Shown here in pieces: positions 1 to 5,886 of a stretch of DNA of 29,828 bases. The position numbers and the translations under genes are program-made. This DNA comes from a virus. The stretch's first letter is position 1; each line of letters begins with the position of its first letter. Location of the stretch: positions 1 through 29,828 of IMG/VR virus record IMGVR_UViG_3300005264_000159; one strand, given 5' to 3'. Under the pieces are notes generated by a model. The model did not search any database. It had not been told where the DNA came from and saw only the letters and a list, made by a program, of their open reading frames with translations.

Positions 1-531
1 AAATAGTATGCTTAAAGCCCCTGTAACTCAATGGCAAGTAGGAAGTGCTGTATCTATAACACCAACATCAAAAGGATTTACTTTAAGCCAATCTGGCGGT
101 GGAAGCAATCCTAACGATGCAAACCATGTCGTATATAGAGATTTAGACCCAACACATGAATATTATATGAGTGTAGATTTTAGATTAGTAGCAAGTCAAA
201 TGGTATTTTTCTTACATGGGTATACTATAGGTGATACCCCAATTTCATCATTTTTTTCTGCTGGAAGTAATGATGAAGTTATTTATAAGCACCAATCTTT
301 CAAAGTAACTAATGAGCCAGGAATTTATATTTCAACAGCTGAAGCTTATCCTGGAACAATAACAAACTTAGTTGCTATAGACATAACTGCAAATGGCTTA
401 GAAAGTTTAACTGACGATGAATTAGAGGCTTATGCTAAGACAATAAATAAAGAAGATGGATTTCAGTTTGATGATGGACTAGAGGTTATTTCAACTAATT
501 CAAATTTAATTGAAGTTGATAAATTTCAACT
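1..531. repeat. left copy of the imperfect terminal repeat
   Basis: Bases 1-105 equal 29413-29517 exactly. 106-220 have no counterpart, and 221-531 align with 29518-29828 with about 20 substitutions, none in the last 80 or so bases. This shows circularity or terminal redundancy of the molecule, with two fibre alleles. Confidence 0.85.
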
Positions 532-1468
532 TAGTTTAGATACTATTAATAAAGAAGTATGCTTGTTCGACAAAGAATTAAATACACTTTACTCATTCGA
601 TTCAGATACTGCTGGAATGAAATTCGCAACTATTGATTCTGGTGACATAACAGATTTTAGTGAAGTTAAATTCATAGGATTGAAATCATTTGCTAAACTT
701 GAATCTATTATTTTTGATAAACTTACACTTTCTTATGATGATAATGATTCTTTATTAGTGGCTTCGAAGACCGATAGTAATTCATTAATACTGAGCAATG
801 ATTTAAAAGCAATAGATGATATAGCTGATGATAATGAATATACACGATTCAGTGAAGTAATACAGGTTGCAAGTGGAGTAACATTAGACGGTTTACCAAA
901 TGCAAAATATGGTGGAAAATATATGTTGCAATATGAAACAGGGCTTGTTGAAACAGGAACAATAAGTGCTTCAACTATTACTGAAAATGCAATTATTTTT
1001 TACGAATTAGCTCGTCCTATAAAAAAAGACAATATAAATGCTTTAAAATTGTTTAAAAGTGGGAATATTCGAATTGAGAAACGTAGAGAAGAAATAAAGA
1101 CTTACTCAGCTTCAACAGGTATTACTTTGGATAAAGATATAGATTATATAGAAAGCTTAACAGTAATAGACGAATATGGAGAATATAATGTAGGCATTAA
1201 AGGCATTAATCAAGGAGAATATTTATACTATGGTAATCCAGAATACGAACCACCAACATGGAATTGGTTTAAACACCCACATTTAAATGACGGAGACGTT
1301 GTTAAAGTGAAATATAAGTATAAGTCGTCACCAGATGTTAGAAATGAAATAGAATATCCATTAAATTTAGCACAAAAAGCATTATTTGATGAATTGAAAA
1401 TTGCAAACAATGACAAAATTTTAAGAGAATTACTAAAAAGAATAGAAGTTCTTGAAAGTAACCTTTAA
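2..1468 (+). CDS. tail fibre / receptor-binding protein, C-terminal part (left-end copy)
   Basis: Partial gene whose frame is open from base 2. Its N-terminal part lies at the other end of the window (29005-29420), where the same sequence recurs, so on a circular molecule the whole fibre would be about 620 residues. The visible part is rich in beta-prone Ser/Thr/Gly/Asp and ends with a short helical, coiled-coil-like tail (LLKRIEVLESNL). It has no enzyme motif. It follows the baseplate genes and precedes the lysis module, the usual fibre position. The fibre role is inferred from position and composition; no named domain was recognised. Confidence 0.7.
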   Translation, partial: NSMLKAPVTQWQVGSAVSITPTSKGFTLSQSGGGSNPNDANHVVYRDLDPTHEYYMSVDFRLVASQMVFFLHGYTIGDTPISSFFSAGSNDEVIYKHQSFKVTNEPGIYISTAEAYPGTITNLVAIDITANGLESLTDDELEAYAKTINKEDGFQFDDGLEVISTNSNLIEVDKFQLSLDTINKEVCLFDKELNTLYSFDSDTAGMKFATIDSGDITDFSEVKFIGLKSFAKLESIIFDKLTLSYDDNDSLLVASKTDSNSLILSNDLKAIDDIADDNEYTRFSEVIQVASGVTLDGLPNAKYGGKYMLQYETGLVETGTISASTITENAIIFYELARPIKKDNINALKLFKSGNIRIEKRREEIKTYSASTGITLDKDIDYIESLTVIDEYGEYNVGIKGINQGEYLYYGNPEYEPPTWNWFKHPHLNDGDVVKVKYKYKSSPDVRNEIEYPLNLAQKALFDELKIANNDKILRELLKRIEVLESNL

Positions 1469-1492
1469 TATAGATTAGGAAGTGATTAAAAA

Positions 1493-1711
1493 GTGGAATG
1501 TAAGAATTGTATTGAAATAGAAAAAGTAACGAAATCAATAGAGTATAATAGTAATGACACTAACTTCAGAGTATCTGAAATAGAACGAAAATTAGCAATT
1601 AACGATACTAAGACTCAGATGTCAATAGATTTAAATTGGAAGACTATCGCTGTTATAGGGTCATTTTTAACCCTAATAGCAGGGGTAGTAGTAAATAGTA
1701 TATGGGGATAA
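1493..1711 (+). CDS. XhlA-like holin-associated membrane protein
   Basis: 72 residues. The start is GTG at 1493, placed correctly after the TAGGAAGTG ribosome site; the nearby ATG at 1498 is followed directly by a stop. The soluble N-terminal half is helical and charged. Residues 48-70 (LNWKTIAVIGSFLTLIAGVVV and on) form one transmembrane helix. An amphipathic N-terminus, one C-terminal membrane segment and a position just before an endolysin gene is the pattern of XhlA/BhlA haemolysin-type proteins, which assist holin function in the inner membrane. The family is assigned from architecture and context. Confidence 0.65.
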   Translation: MECKNCIEIEKVTKSIEYNSNDTNFRVSEIERKLAINDTKTQMSIDLNWKTIAVIGSFLTLIAGVVVNSIWG

Positions 1712-1726
1712 TAAAGGAGATGTAAT

Positions 1727-2128
1727 ATGAGACATACAAGAGTTTATAATAAAAATGATGGAGATATCCAATTAAGAAAGAACTTTAGATTATTTGAGTT
1801 TGCATCATCTGATACTAATTTAATCATAGTAACTGATGAATTACTTGATATTTTACAAGCAATAAGAGATAAAATAGGAAAGCCTATTAGAGTTACAAGT
1901 GGTTTCAGAAGTGAAGCTATGAATAAAAAGGTTGGTGGTACTGCAAATTCACGCCATAAGCTAGGTTTAGCTTCAGACATAACTTTTGATGGTATCAGTA
2001 AAGTATTAGATGAGACAGCAGATTTCGCAATAGAATTAGGTGCTAGAGGTATTGGTAGATACTATACTAGAAAATTCATTCATATTGACGTTAGAGATGA
2101 GAAATTAATGCAATGGATAGAGGAATAA
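1727..2128 (+). CDS. endolysin, M15-family peptidase
   Basis: 133 residues, start at 1727 after AAAGGAGATG. The peptidase M15 core is visible: TSGFRSEAMN (57-66), SRHKLGLASD (75-84) and FIHIDVR (117-123). H77, D84 and H119 match the zinc ligands of D,D-/L,D-peptidases of this family, which cut the peptide stems of peptidoglycan. There is no signal peptide and no cell-wall-binding domain, so export would depend on the neighbouring membrane proteins. It sits between two small membrane-protein genes, a standard lysis cassette. Confidence 0.9.
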   Translation: MRHTRVYNKNDGDIQLRKNFRLFEFASSDTNLIIVTDELLDILQAIRDKIGKPIRVTSGFRSEAMNKKVGGTANSRHKLGLASDITFDGISKVLDETADFAIELGARGIGRYYTRKFIHIDVRDEKLMQWIEE

Positions 2129-2146
2129 TACGAAAGAGGTGATAAA

Positions 2147-2314
2147 ATGGGCAAATTTTTAATTGAAAATTGGAAAAATATATCATTAATGATAATGTTA
2201 TTTATGATATTAACTTATTCAATAATGAAAGGCAATACTGAATTTATAGCAGGAACAATCTTACCAATGATTGCAATTGGCTTAAATTTAAATCAAAATA
2301 AGAAAGAAATCTAA
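2147..2314 (+). CDS. small membrane protein, candidate holin
   Basis: 55 residues starting MGKFLIENWKNIS, with AGAGGTG as ribosome site. It has two hydrophobic stretches: about residues 12-26 (SLMIMLFMILTYSIM) and 32-46 (EFIAGTILPMIAIGL), joined by a short polar turn, then a lysine/asparagine tail. Two membrane spans with a charged C-terminus, next to the endolysin and just before a terminator, suit a class II holin. Nothing else identifies it; it could be an accessory lysis protein while the XhlA-like protein has the main role. Confidence 0.6.
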   Translation: MGKFLIENWKNISLMIMLFMILTYSIMKGNTEFIAGTILPMIAIGLNLNQNKKEI

Positions 2315-2330
2315 TAAATACAACATAAAG

Positions 2331-2359
2331 AGACACTATATATGGTAGTGTCTTTTTTT
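2331..2359 (+). terminator. intrinsic terminator closing the lysis/late operon
   Basis: AGACACTA (2331-2338) pairs perfectly with TAGTGTCT (2346-2353) around a 7-base loop, followed by a run of seven T. It lies 17 bases after the candidate holin gene and separates late genes from the early control region. Confidence 0.85.
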
Positions 2360-2390
2360 ACATATAATAGAATTGTAAAGGAGGTATAAT

Positions 2391-2591
2391 ATGACAATGA
2401 CTCAACTAATCGAAAAGTATGGAAGTCAAGAGAATGTCGCTAAGCAGTTAGATATAAGCGAAAGTTACATCAGTAAGATAGTTAACAAGAGAAGGATGGT
2501 AACATTACCATTACTAAGAATAATTGCTAGGAGCGAAAATTTGAAGCTTTGGGAAGTAGTAAAAGCACATGAGGAGGCTAATTCAATATGA
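2391..2591 (+). CDS. XRE/Cro-type helix-turn-helix regulator
   Basis: 66 residues; strong ribosome site AAAGGAGG before the ATG. A whole HTH unit is visible: EKYGSQENVAKQLDISESYISKI, with the recognition helix around residues 24-33. The protein is little more than the DNA-binding domain, like phage Cro proteins. A TATAAT at 2363-2368 lies just past the upstream terminator, with no good -35, so a separate promoter is possible but weak. It may be a Cro-like early switch; no CI-sized partner repressor was found. Confidence 0.75.
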   Translation: MTMTQLIEKYGSQENVAKQLDISESYISKIVNKRRMVTLPLLRIIARSENLKLWEVVKAHEEANSI

Positions 2592-2683
2592 GGTTTATAA
2601 GAAAAATACTAAAAATGTATAAAAATAAAAAAATATTCCTACAGATTGAAAATGTAAAATATCATTCAGTTAAGAAGTTCTAA
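2588..2683 (+). CDS. tiny basic protein, unknown
   Basis: 31 residues, MRFIRKILKMYKNKK and on, very rich in Lys/Arg, overlapping the end of the HTH gene (ATG at 2588, stop of the previous gene at 2591) after GAGGAGG, so translational coupling is likely. No family recognised. The overlap and good ribosome site are the main reasons to call it. Confidence 0.45.
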   Translation: MRFIRKILKMYKNKKIFLQIENVKYHSVKKF

Positions 2684-2699
2684 AATTAGGGGGTTAATT

Positions 2700-2858
2700 A
2701 TGTTAGCGGTTAAAAATGAGAATGAATTTAAAAGCAATAATGATATTATATATATAGTAGATAAAATAAGAAGTATTGATTACAAACTAACAGAATTAAG
2801 AAAAATATGTGGTTCAACGAGAATAACTTCAAAGCCAAGAAAATATAATTATAAATAA
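2700..2858 (+). CDS. small protein, unknown
   Basis: 52 residues, MLAVKNENEFKSNND and on, helical and charged, preceded by AGGGGG. No domain recognised. Its last codons and stop lie inside the first copy of a perfect 38-bp tandem duplication (2833-2908), so the natural end is intact but the downstream space is duplicated. Confidence 0.45.
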   Translation: MLAVKNENEFKSNNDIIYIVDKIRSIDYKLTELRKICGSTRITSKPRKYNYK

Positions 2859-2908
2859 ATTAATTTTTTTAGCCAAGAAAATATAATTATAAATAAATTA
2901 ATTTTTTT
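2833..2908. repeat. perfect 38-bp tandem duplication
   Basis: 2833-2870 and 2871-2908 are identical, beginning AGCCAAGAAAATATAATTAT and ending in a T run. The first copy encodes the C-terminus of the preceding small protein; the second has no coding role and lies directly upstream of the promoter at 2931. Confidence 0.95.
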
Positions 2909-2930
2909 CTAAAATAAATAAACATTTTTG

Positions 2931-2959
2931 TTGACAAGTAAACATTAATGTAGTATACT
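2931..2959 (+). promoter_or_regulatory. strong sigma-A-type early promoter with operator-like repeats
   Basis: TTGACA (2931-2936), 17-base spacer, TATACT (2954-2959), 20 bases before the next ATG. TAAACATT occurs at 2919-2926 and again at 2939-2946, exactly 20 bp apart (two helical turns), and the spacer holds the palindrome ACATTAATGT (2942-2951). A repressor binding here would block the promoter. Confidence 0.75.
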
Positions 2960-2978
2960 ATTTATAGGAGGTGAGGAA

Positions 2979-3190
2979 ATGGAGAATAAAATAAATGGTA
3001 GTTACAAGAGTTAGGAAAAATATTGAAACTATCAAAGCAATCGTATAGTAGAAAAGAAATTAACGGAACATTTAATGCTCAAGAGTTAAACTTTATAAGA
3101 TTATACTTAGACTTAGACTCAAAAGAATATTTGAGAATATTTGAAACAAAATCATTAGAGAAATTCAAATCAGACAATTTATTAAAATAA
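2979..3190 (+). pseudogene. Cro-like small HTH regulator, reading frame broken near the start
   Basis: A strong promoter and GGAGGTG lead to ATG at 2979, but that frame stops after 11 codons. From 3002 another frame runs to 3190 and reads LQELGKILKLSKQSYSRKEI and on, ending FKSDNLLK: a helix-turn-helix with an 'INGTFNAQEL' turn typical of phage Cro-like/antirepressor-adjacent proteins. Removing two bases (reading AATGAGTTA instead of AATGGTAGTTA near 2996-3003) would give one 70-residue protein starting MENKINELQELGK. I infer a 2-base insertion. Alternatively the real start is TTG at 3020, but that has no ribosome site. Confidence 0.6.
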
Positions 3191-3204
3191 TAGGAGGAAT
3201 AAAA

Positions 3205-3321
3205 ATGTTATCATTAGAGATTCAACAACAAATTAAACAAATTGTAAGCGACAAACATGCAACTAAAGAAGAGATAGAGGAAGCAATTAGAGAATTAGTA
3301 GGAGATTATTGGGATTTATAA
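3205..3321 (+). CDS. tiny acidic helical protein, unknown
   Basis: 38 residues, MLSLEIQQQIKQIVSDK and on, ending in an acidic ELVGDYWDL. Clear AGGAGG site. Amphipathic helices are likely; no family recognised. It sits in the early operon downstream of the Cro-like gene, where small host-takeover or anti-defence proteins are often found, but nothing in the sequence shows such a role. Confidence 0.5.
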   Translation: MLSLEIQQQIKQIVSDKHATKEEIEEAIRELVGDYWDL

Positions 3322-3348
3322 AAAATAAAAAATTAGGAGGAATTAAAA

Positions 3349-3447
3349 ATGTCAAGTAAGCAAAAAATGTTATTAAAGCAATTATATGCAGATGACCAAA
3401 TGACTGAAAGTGAAAAAAAAGCATACTATAATAAATATTTTAGATAA
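3349..3447 (+). CDS. tiny charged protein, unknown
   Basis: 32 residues, MSSKQKMLLKQLYADDQ and on, ending KAYYNKYFR, after AGGAGGAATTAAAA. The spacing and ribosome site repeat those of the gene before it. No function can be assigned. Confidence 0.45.
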   Translation: MSSKQKMLLKQLYADDQMTESEKKAYYNKYFR

Positions 3448-3475
3448 TTAATGAATAATTTTAACAAACATTGAG

Positions 3476-3499
3476 TACTATAACAAACAGGTTGTAGTA
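3476..3499. other. hairpin upstream of the Rad52-like gene
   Basis: TACTATAAC (3476-3484) and GTTGTAGTA (3491-3499) form a 9-bp stem with one G-U pair and a 6-base loop. It is followed by A-rich, not T-rich, sequence, so it is not a standard terminator. Confidence 0.4.
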
Positions 3500-3514
3500 A
3501 ATTAAAAAAAAAAG

Positions 3515-4018
3515 ATGGTTAAAGAAAAAGGTTGTATGGTTCTACTTTATAATATGGTTCTACTTTATAAAAATGCAAGATGTGATATGAATGTGTTAGA
3601 CGAGACAGTAGGTTGCTTAAATTGGAAGAGAGAGCATTTAAGAGATAATAAAAATTGTATCGTTTCAGTTTGGGACGAAAGTAAAAATCAATGGGTTGGT
3701 AAAGAAGATACAGGAACTGAAAGTAATACTGAAAAAGATAAAGGACTAGCATCAGATTCATTTAAAAGAGCATGTTTCAATTGGGGTATCGGCAGAGAGC
3801 TTTACACAGCACCATTTATATGGATTCCACTTGTAAGTGGAGAAACTTACAAATCTGGGAATTCAGTTAAACTTAATGCTAAATTAAAATTCAAAGTATA
3901 TCATCTTAAATCAAATAATGGCTCAATTGTAGAAATTGGAATTGAAGACCAAAATGGCAAGAAAAGATTTAAATGGATGGATAAAGAATATGCTAAAAGC
4001 AAAGAAGGTGCTAAATAA
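3515..4018 (+). CDS. Rad52-like single-strand annealing protein, N-terminus disrupted
   Basis: From residue 12 onwards the protein resembles phage Rad52-superfamily annealing proteins: VLLYKNARCDMNVLDE, a WKREH segment, EKDKGLASDSFKRAC and NWGIGRELYTAPFIW. These proteins bind ssDNA and anneal homologous strands in phage recombination. The start is odd: no ribosome site precedes ATG 3515, and residues 8-19 contain a doubled MVLLYN/MVLLYK encoded by a perfect 18-bp tandem repeat (3535-3552, 3553-3570). About 20 N-terminal residues normally expected are missing, although the frame downstream is clean. Its stop overlaps the next gene's ATG. Confidence 0.7.
   Translation: MVKEKGCMVLLYNMVLLYKNARCDMNVLDETVGCLNWKREHLRDNKNCIVSVWDESKNQWVGKEDTGTESNTEKDKGLASDSFKRACFNWGIGRELYTAPFIWIPLVSGETYKSGNSVKLNAKLKFKVYHLKSNNGSIVEIGIEDQNGKKRFKWMDKEYAKSKEGAK
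3535..3570. repeat. perfect 18-bp tandem duplication
   Basis: TATGGTTCTACTTTATAA occurs twice in direct succession inside the Rad52-like gene. Being a multiple of three it keeps the frame but duplicates a six-residue segment that family members carry once. Confidence 0.95.
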
Positions 4019-4284
4019 TGGAAAAAAGCAATGAGTTACTTGATAGATTTACTAAAATGTTGGTAGCAACAAAAGATTTTTCGATATTCTTGCAAGATGA
4101 TATATTGAAATTTCAAAATAACGACTTTGATTATGTAGTTAAAAAAGGTGATAGGCTAGATGATGGTAAATTAATCTTATTATTTTTAGGATTTGAAATC
4201 GTCTTTAATAATTTTAAGAAAATAAATGATAGAATATTTTTAGGAATTGGAAACCAATATCACTTTGCAATAATCATAAGATAA
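4018..4284 (+). CDS. hypothetical protein, unknown
   Basis: 88 residues beginning MEKSNELLDRFTKM. The ATG overlaps the stop of the Rad52-like gene (TAATG), so the two are translationally coupled and probably work in the same module. Alternating hydrophobic and charged residues suggest a small alpha/beta protein. No motif, signal peptide or membrane segment is visible and no family recognised. Confidence 0.6.
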   Translation: MEKSNELLDRFTKMLVATKDFSIFLQDDILKFQNNDFDYVVKKGDRLDDGKLILLFLGFEIVFNNFKKINDRIFLGIGNQYHFAIIIR

Positions 4285-4289
4285 ATCAA

Positions 4290-4352
4290 CTTACAATTGT
4301 AAGGTAAAAAATGTCATATATATAGCTTATCTCAACATATAGGCTATATATA
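4290..4352. promoter_or_regulatory. perfect palindrome plus long hairpin in an intergenic gap
   Basis: CTTACAATTGTAAG (4290-4303) is a perfect 14-bp palindrome, a plausible operator. Just after it TATATATAGC (4317-4326) and GCTATATATA (4343-4352) form a 10-bp stem with a 16-base loop. There is no T run, so a terminator is unlikely; this is rather a leader structure for the gene at 4379. Confidence 0.55.
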
Positions 4353-4378
4353 TTAAACTAAATTAGGAGGAAATAAAA

Positions 4379-4804
4379 ATGAAAATTAAAGATTTTAAAG
4401 TAAAAGGTTTATATATGTATAAAGATGGAACAATTATCAAAGTTAAAAATGATGGCGAATGTGTTTATTATTCAGAACATATCGGTAAATGGTTAGACGT
4501 TAATCTCAATATAAGCTTATTACAAGAGGATTTTTTAGAAGTTGATGCAATTAATCACCTATATAAAGAAATAAGCCTAGAATCGATTTTTAAGCTTCTG
4601 AATAAAGACTCTAAAGATGTTTATATGATTGAAAATGACGAATTAATAAAAATAGAAATAATTAATAACAGTTTATGTATAAAAGATGAGATTTTATATG
4701 ATTTAAAGAATGAAACACTAGAAATTATAGAGAATTTCATATGTCATGAGAATAAAATAAAATTAAGTCAGCTACATAATCTTAAATTTTATATAAAAAA
4801 ATAG
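4379..4804 (+). CDS. hypothetical protein, unknown
   Basis: 141 residues after AGGAGGAAATAAAA, MKIKDFKVKGLYMYKDG and on. The first 55 residues look like a small beta-rich domain; the rest is Leu/Ile/Asn/Lys-rich and probably helical with a beta hairpin. No catalytic motif, cysteine pair or membrane segment. It is the last gene before a second promoter. Function unknown. Confidence 0.6.
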   Translation: MKIKDFKVKGLYMYKDGTIIKVKNDGECVYYSEHIGKWLDVNLNISLLQEDFLEVDAINHLYKEISLESIFKLLNKDSKDVYMIENDELIKIEIINNSLCIKDEILYDLKNETLEIIENFICHENKIKLSQLHNLKFYIKK

Positions 4805-4876
4805 GTAAATAACTATATTACATCAATATATTCGACAATAGATAGAAAAATAAATTAAAAATAATAAAAAAAGTAG

Positions 4877-4905
4877 TTGACAACGTACCATAGGTAGTGT
4901 AATAT
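4877..4905 (+). promoter_or_regulatory. strong early promoter with central palindrome
   Basis: TTGACA (4877-4882), 17-base spacer, TAATAT (4900-4905), 25 bases before the ATG of the excisionase-like gene. The spacer contains TACCATAGGTA (4886-4896), an 11-bp palindrome well placed for repression. It differs from the repeats at the 2931 promoter, suggesting a different regulator. Confidence 0.75.
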
Positions 4906-4930
4906 AGTATATATAGAGGAGGTAAGGGAA

Positions 4931-5086
4931 ATGGAATTATTAAAAGTAACTGAAGTTGCAAAGGAATTGAATGTTACAAGACAAGCAATTTACAATTGGA
5001 TTAACGATGGAAAATTAAAAAGTGTAAAATTTCAACATGTTATAAGAGTCAGAAGAGAAGATTTAAACGAATTTATGAATTTTTAG
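4931..5086 (+). CDS. excisionase-like / MerR-type HTH protein
   Basis: 51 residues, MELLKVTEVAKELNVTRQAI and on. It is an HTH_17/excisionase-type winged helix: helix-turn-helix at 6-24 (VTEVAKELNVTRQAIYNWI), the wing around GKLKSVKFQHVIRVRREDL, and a short C-terminal helix. Such proteins bend DNA in excision or act as small regulators. No integrase gene was found, so a control role, or a role at the neighbouring iterons that begin 7 bases after its stop, is as likely as excision. Expressed from the 4877 promoter after GGAGGTAAGG. Confidence 0.75.
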   Translation: MELLKVTEVAKELNVTRQAIYNWINDGKLKSVKFQHVIRVRREDLNEFMNF

Positions 5087-5092
5087 ACAATA

Positions 5093-5193
5093 GGTAGCCA
5101 AATAATTGATACGAGGTAGCCAAATAATTGATACGAGGTAGTCAATCAGTTGGGATGTAAAAAGACTCATTAAAAAGACTTATAAAAAAGACT
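5093..5193. repeat. iteron-like array 1 with AT-rich direct repeats
   Basis: Two identical 22-bp units starting GGTAGCCAAATAATTGATAC (5093-5114, 5115-5136) and a third related unit GGTAGTCAATCAGTTGGGAT (5137 on) repeat at 22-bp steps. They are followed by TAAAAAGACT at 5158, 5171 and (with one extra A) 5183. A 22-bp period equals two helical turns and is not a multiple of three, which favours protein-binding iterons over coding repeats. The A-rich repeats could be a strand-opening element. A very similar array lies at 5694-5838. Confidence 0.65.
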
Positions 5194-5235
5194 AAAAGAT
5201 TAATCTCATATTAAAGAGAATAGGAGCAAATAAAA

Positions 5236-5478
5236 ATGGAGAATGGAAATTTAAAATGGAGTGGCGAATTAGTGTTAGATATCCTATCAAGGAATAGCAT
5301 TAATAATAAAGTTAGAATAACATATGATGAAATAGTAACACAATCGTTTATAAGTAAAAGCACAGTAACTAGAAAAATTAAAGAATTAGTTGAAAAAGGT
5401 TATATTACAAGAATAAAAGATACGAGTGATAGTAAAAATGTGAGTAATATTTATACAATTATAAAAAGGAGAAAATAA
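5236..5478 (+). CDS. winged-helix DNA-binding protein, candidate replication initiator subunit
   Basis: 80 residues, MENGNLKWSGELVLDIL and on. A full winged-helix fold is visible: helices at 8-20, the SKSTVTRKIKELVEKGYI recognition helix (about 40-57), and a wing ending NIYTIIK. This resembles the DNA-binding domain of plasmid and phage initiators. It lies between the two iteron arrays, 2 bases before the next gene, so binding to the iterons is a reasonable inference. A stand-alone MarR-like regulator is the alternative. Confidence 0.65.
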   Translation: MENGNLKWSGELVLDILSRNSINNKVRITYDEIVTQSFISKSTVTRKIKELVEKGYITRIKDTSDSKNVSNIYTIIKRRK

Positions 5479-5479
5479 A

Positions 5480-5677
5480 ATGACAAGCAATAATTCGGGA
5501 TTCAGTATTATACCAAATTCAATATTTGACAATGACGATGTAAAAGACTTTGCATTGTTAGTATTAATAATTCTACACTGTTATAAGGATAATAAAAATC
5601 AAGTAAATATGAGCTTAAATGAAATAGTAACAAGTGAGAAAGTGTTTAGTAGTAACATTTATACTATTATAAAGTAG
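5480..5677 (+). CDS. truncated winged-helix protein (N-terminal half)
   Basis: 65 residues, MTSNNSGFSIIPNSIFD and on. The N-terminal region resembles replisome-organiser/HTH proteins (IIPNSIFDNDDVKDFALLVL, then LNEIVTS). The recognition helix expected after residue 50 is absent: the sequence passes directly from EIVTSEKV to FSSNIYTIIK, the end of the wing. The shift suggests an internal deletion of the recognition helix. Another frame reads on as SDLNRLGSQMIEL just past the stop. Probably a damaged gene; an intact very short protein is the less likely view. Confidence 0.5.
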   Translation: MTSNNSGFSIIPNSIFDNDDVKDFALLVLIILHCYKDNKNQVNMSLNEIVTSEKVFSSNIYTIIK

Positions 5678-5693
5678 TGACTTAAATAGACTA

Positions 5694-5838
5694 GGTAGTC
5701 AAATGATTGAACTTTGATAGTATAATTATGACACTAGGTAGTCAAGGAGCTGATATGGGGTAGTCAAACTCTTTGAGTACCTAGTCAAGCAGTTGGGATG
5801 TAAAAAGACTTATATAAAAAGACCCATATAAAAAGACT
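5694..5838. repeat. iteron-like array 2 with AT-rich direct repeats
   Basis: GGTAGTCAA starts at 5694, 5737 and 5759, and a variant CCTAGTCAA at 5780. The steps are 43, 22 and 21 bp, so all lie on a phase of about 21.5 bp, with a degenerate unit probably at 5716. The last unit runs into CAGTTGGGATG followed by TAAAAAGACT at 5801, TAAAAAGAC at 5815 and TAAAAAGACT at 5829. The order (iterons, CAGTTGGGATG, A-rich repeats) is the same as in array 1 at 5093-5193, so the module exists twice about 600 bp apart. Confidence 0.65.
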
Positions 5839-5886
5839 AATACATCAGGAGTCTTACAATAAAAAAGATTGGAGTGAAAAATAAAA

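Noticed and set aside
221-531. Diversity-generating retroelement variable region
   Set aside because: The changes between copies are not limited to adenine-templated positions, and no reverse transcriptase gene or template repeat was seen.
3476-3510. Reverse-strand terminator (hairpin next to an A run)
   Set aside because: For transcription on the minus strand the T run would come before, not after, the stem, and no minus-strand gene ends here.
5093-5838. CRISPR-like repeats
   Set aside because: The units follow one another at 21-22 bp without unique spacers and vary in sequence; they fit iterons, and no cas gene is present.
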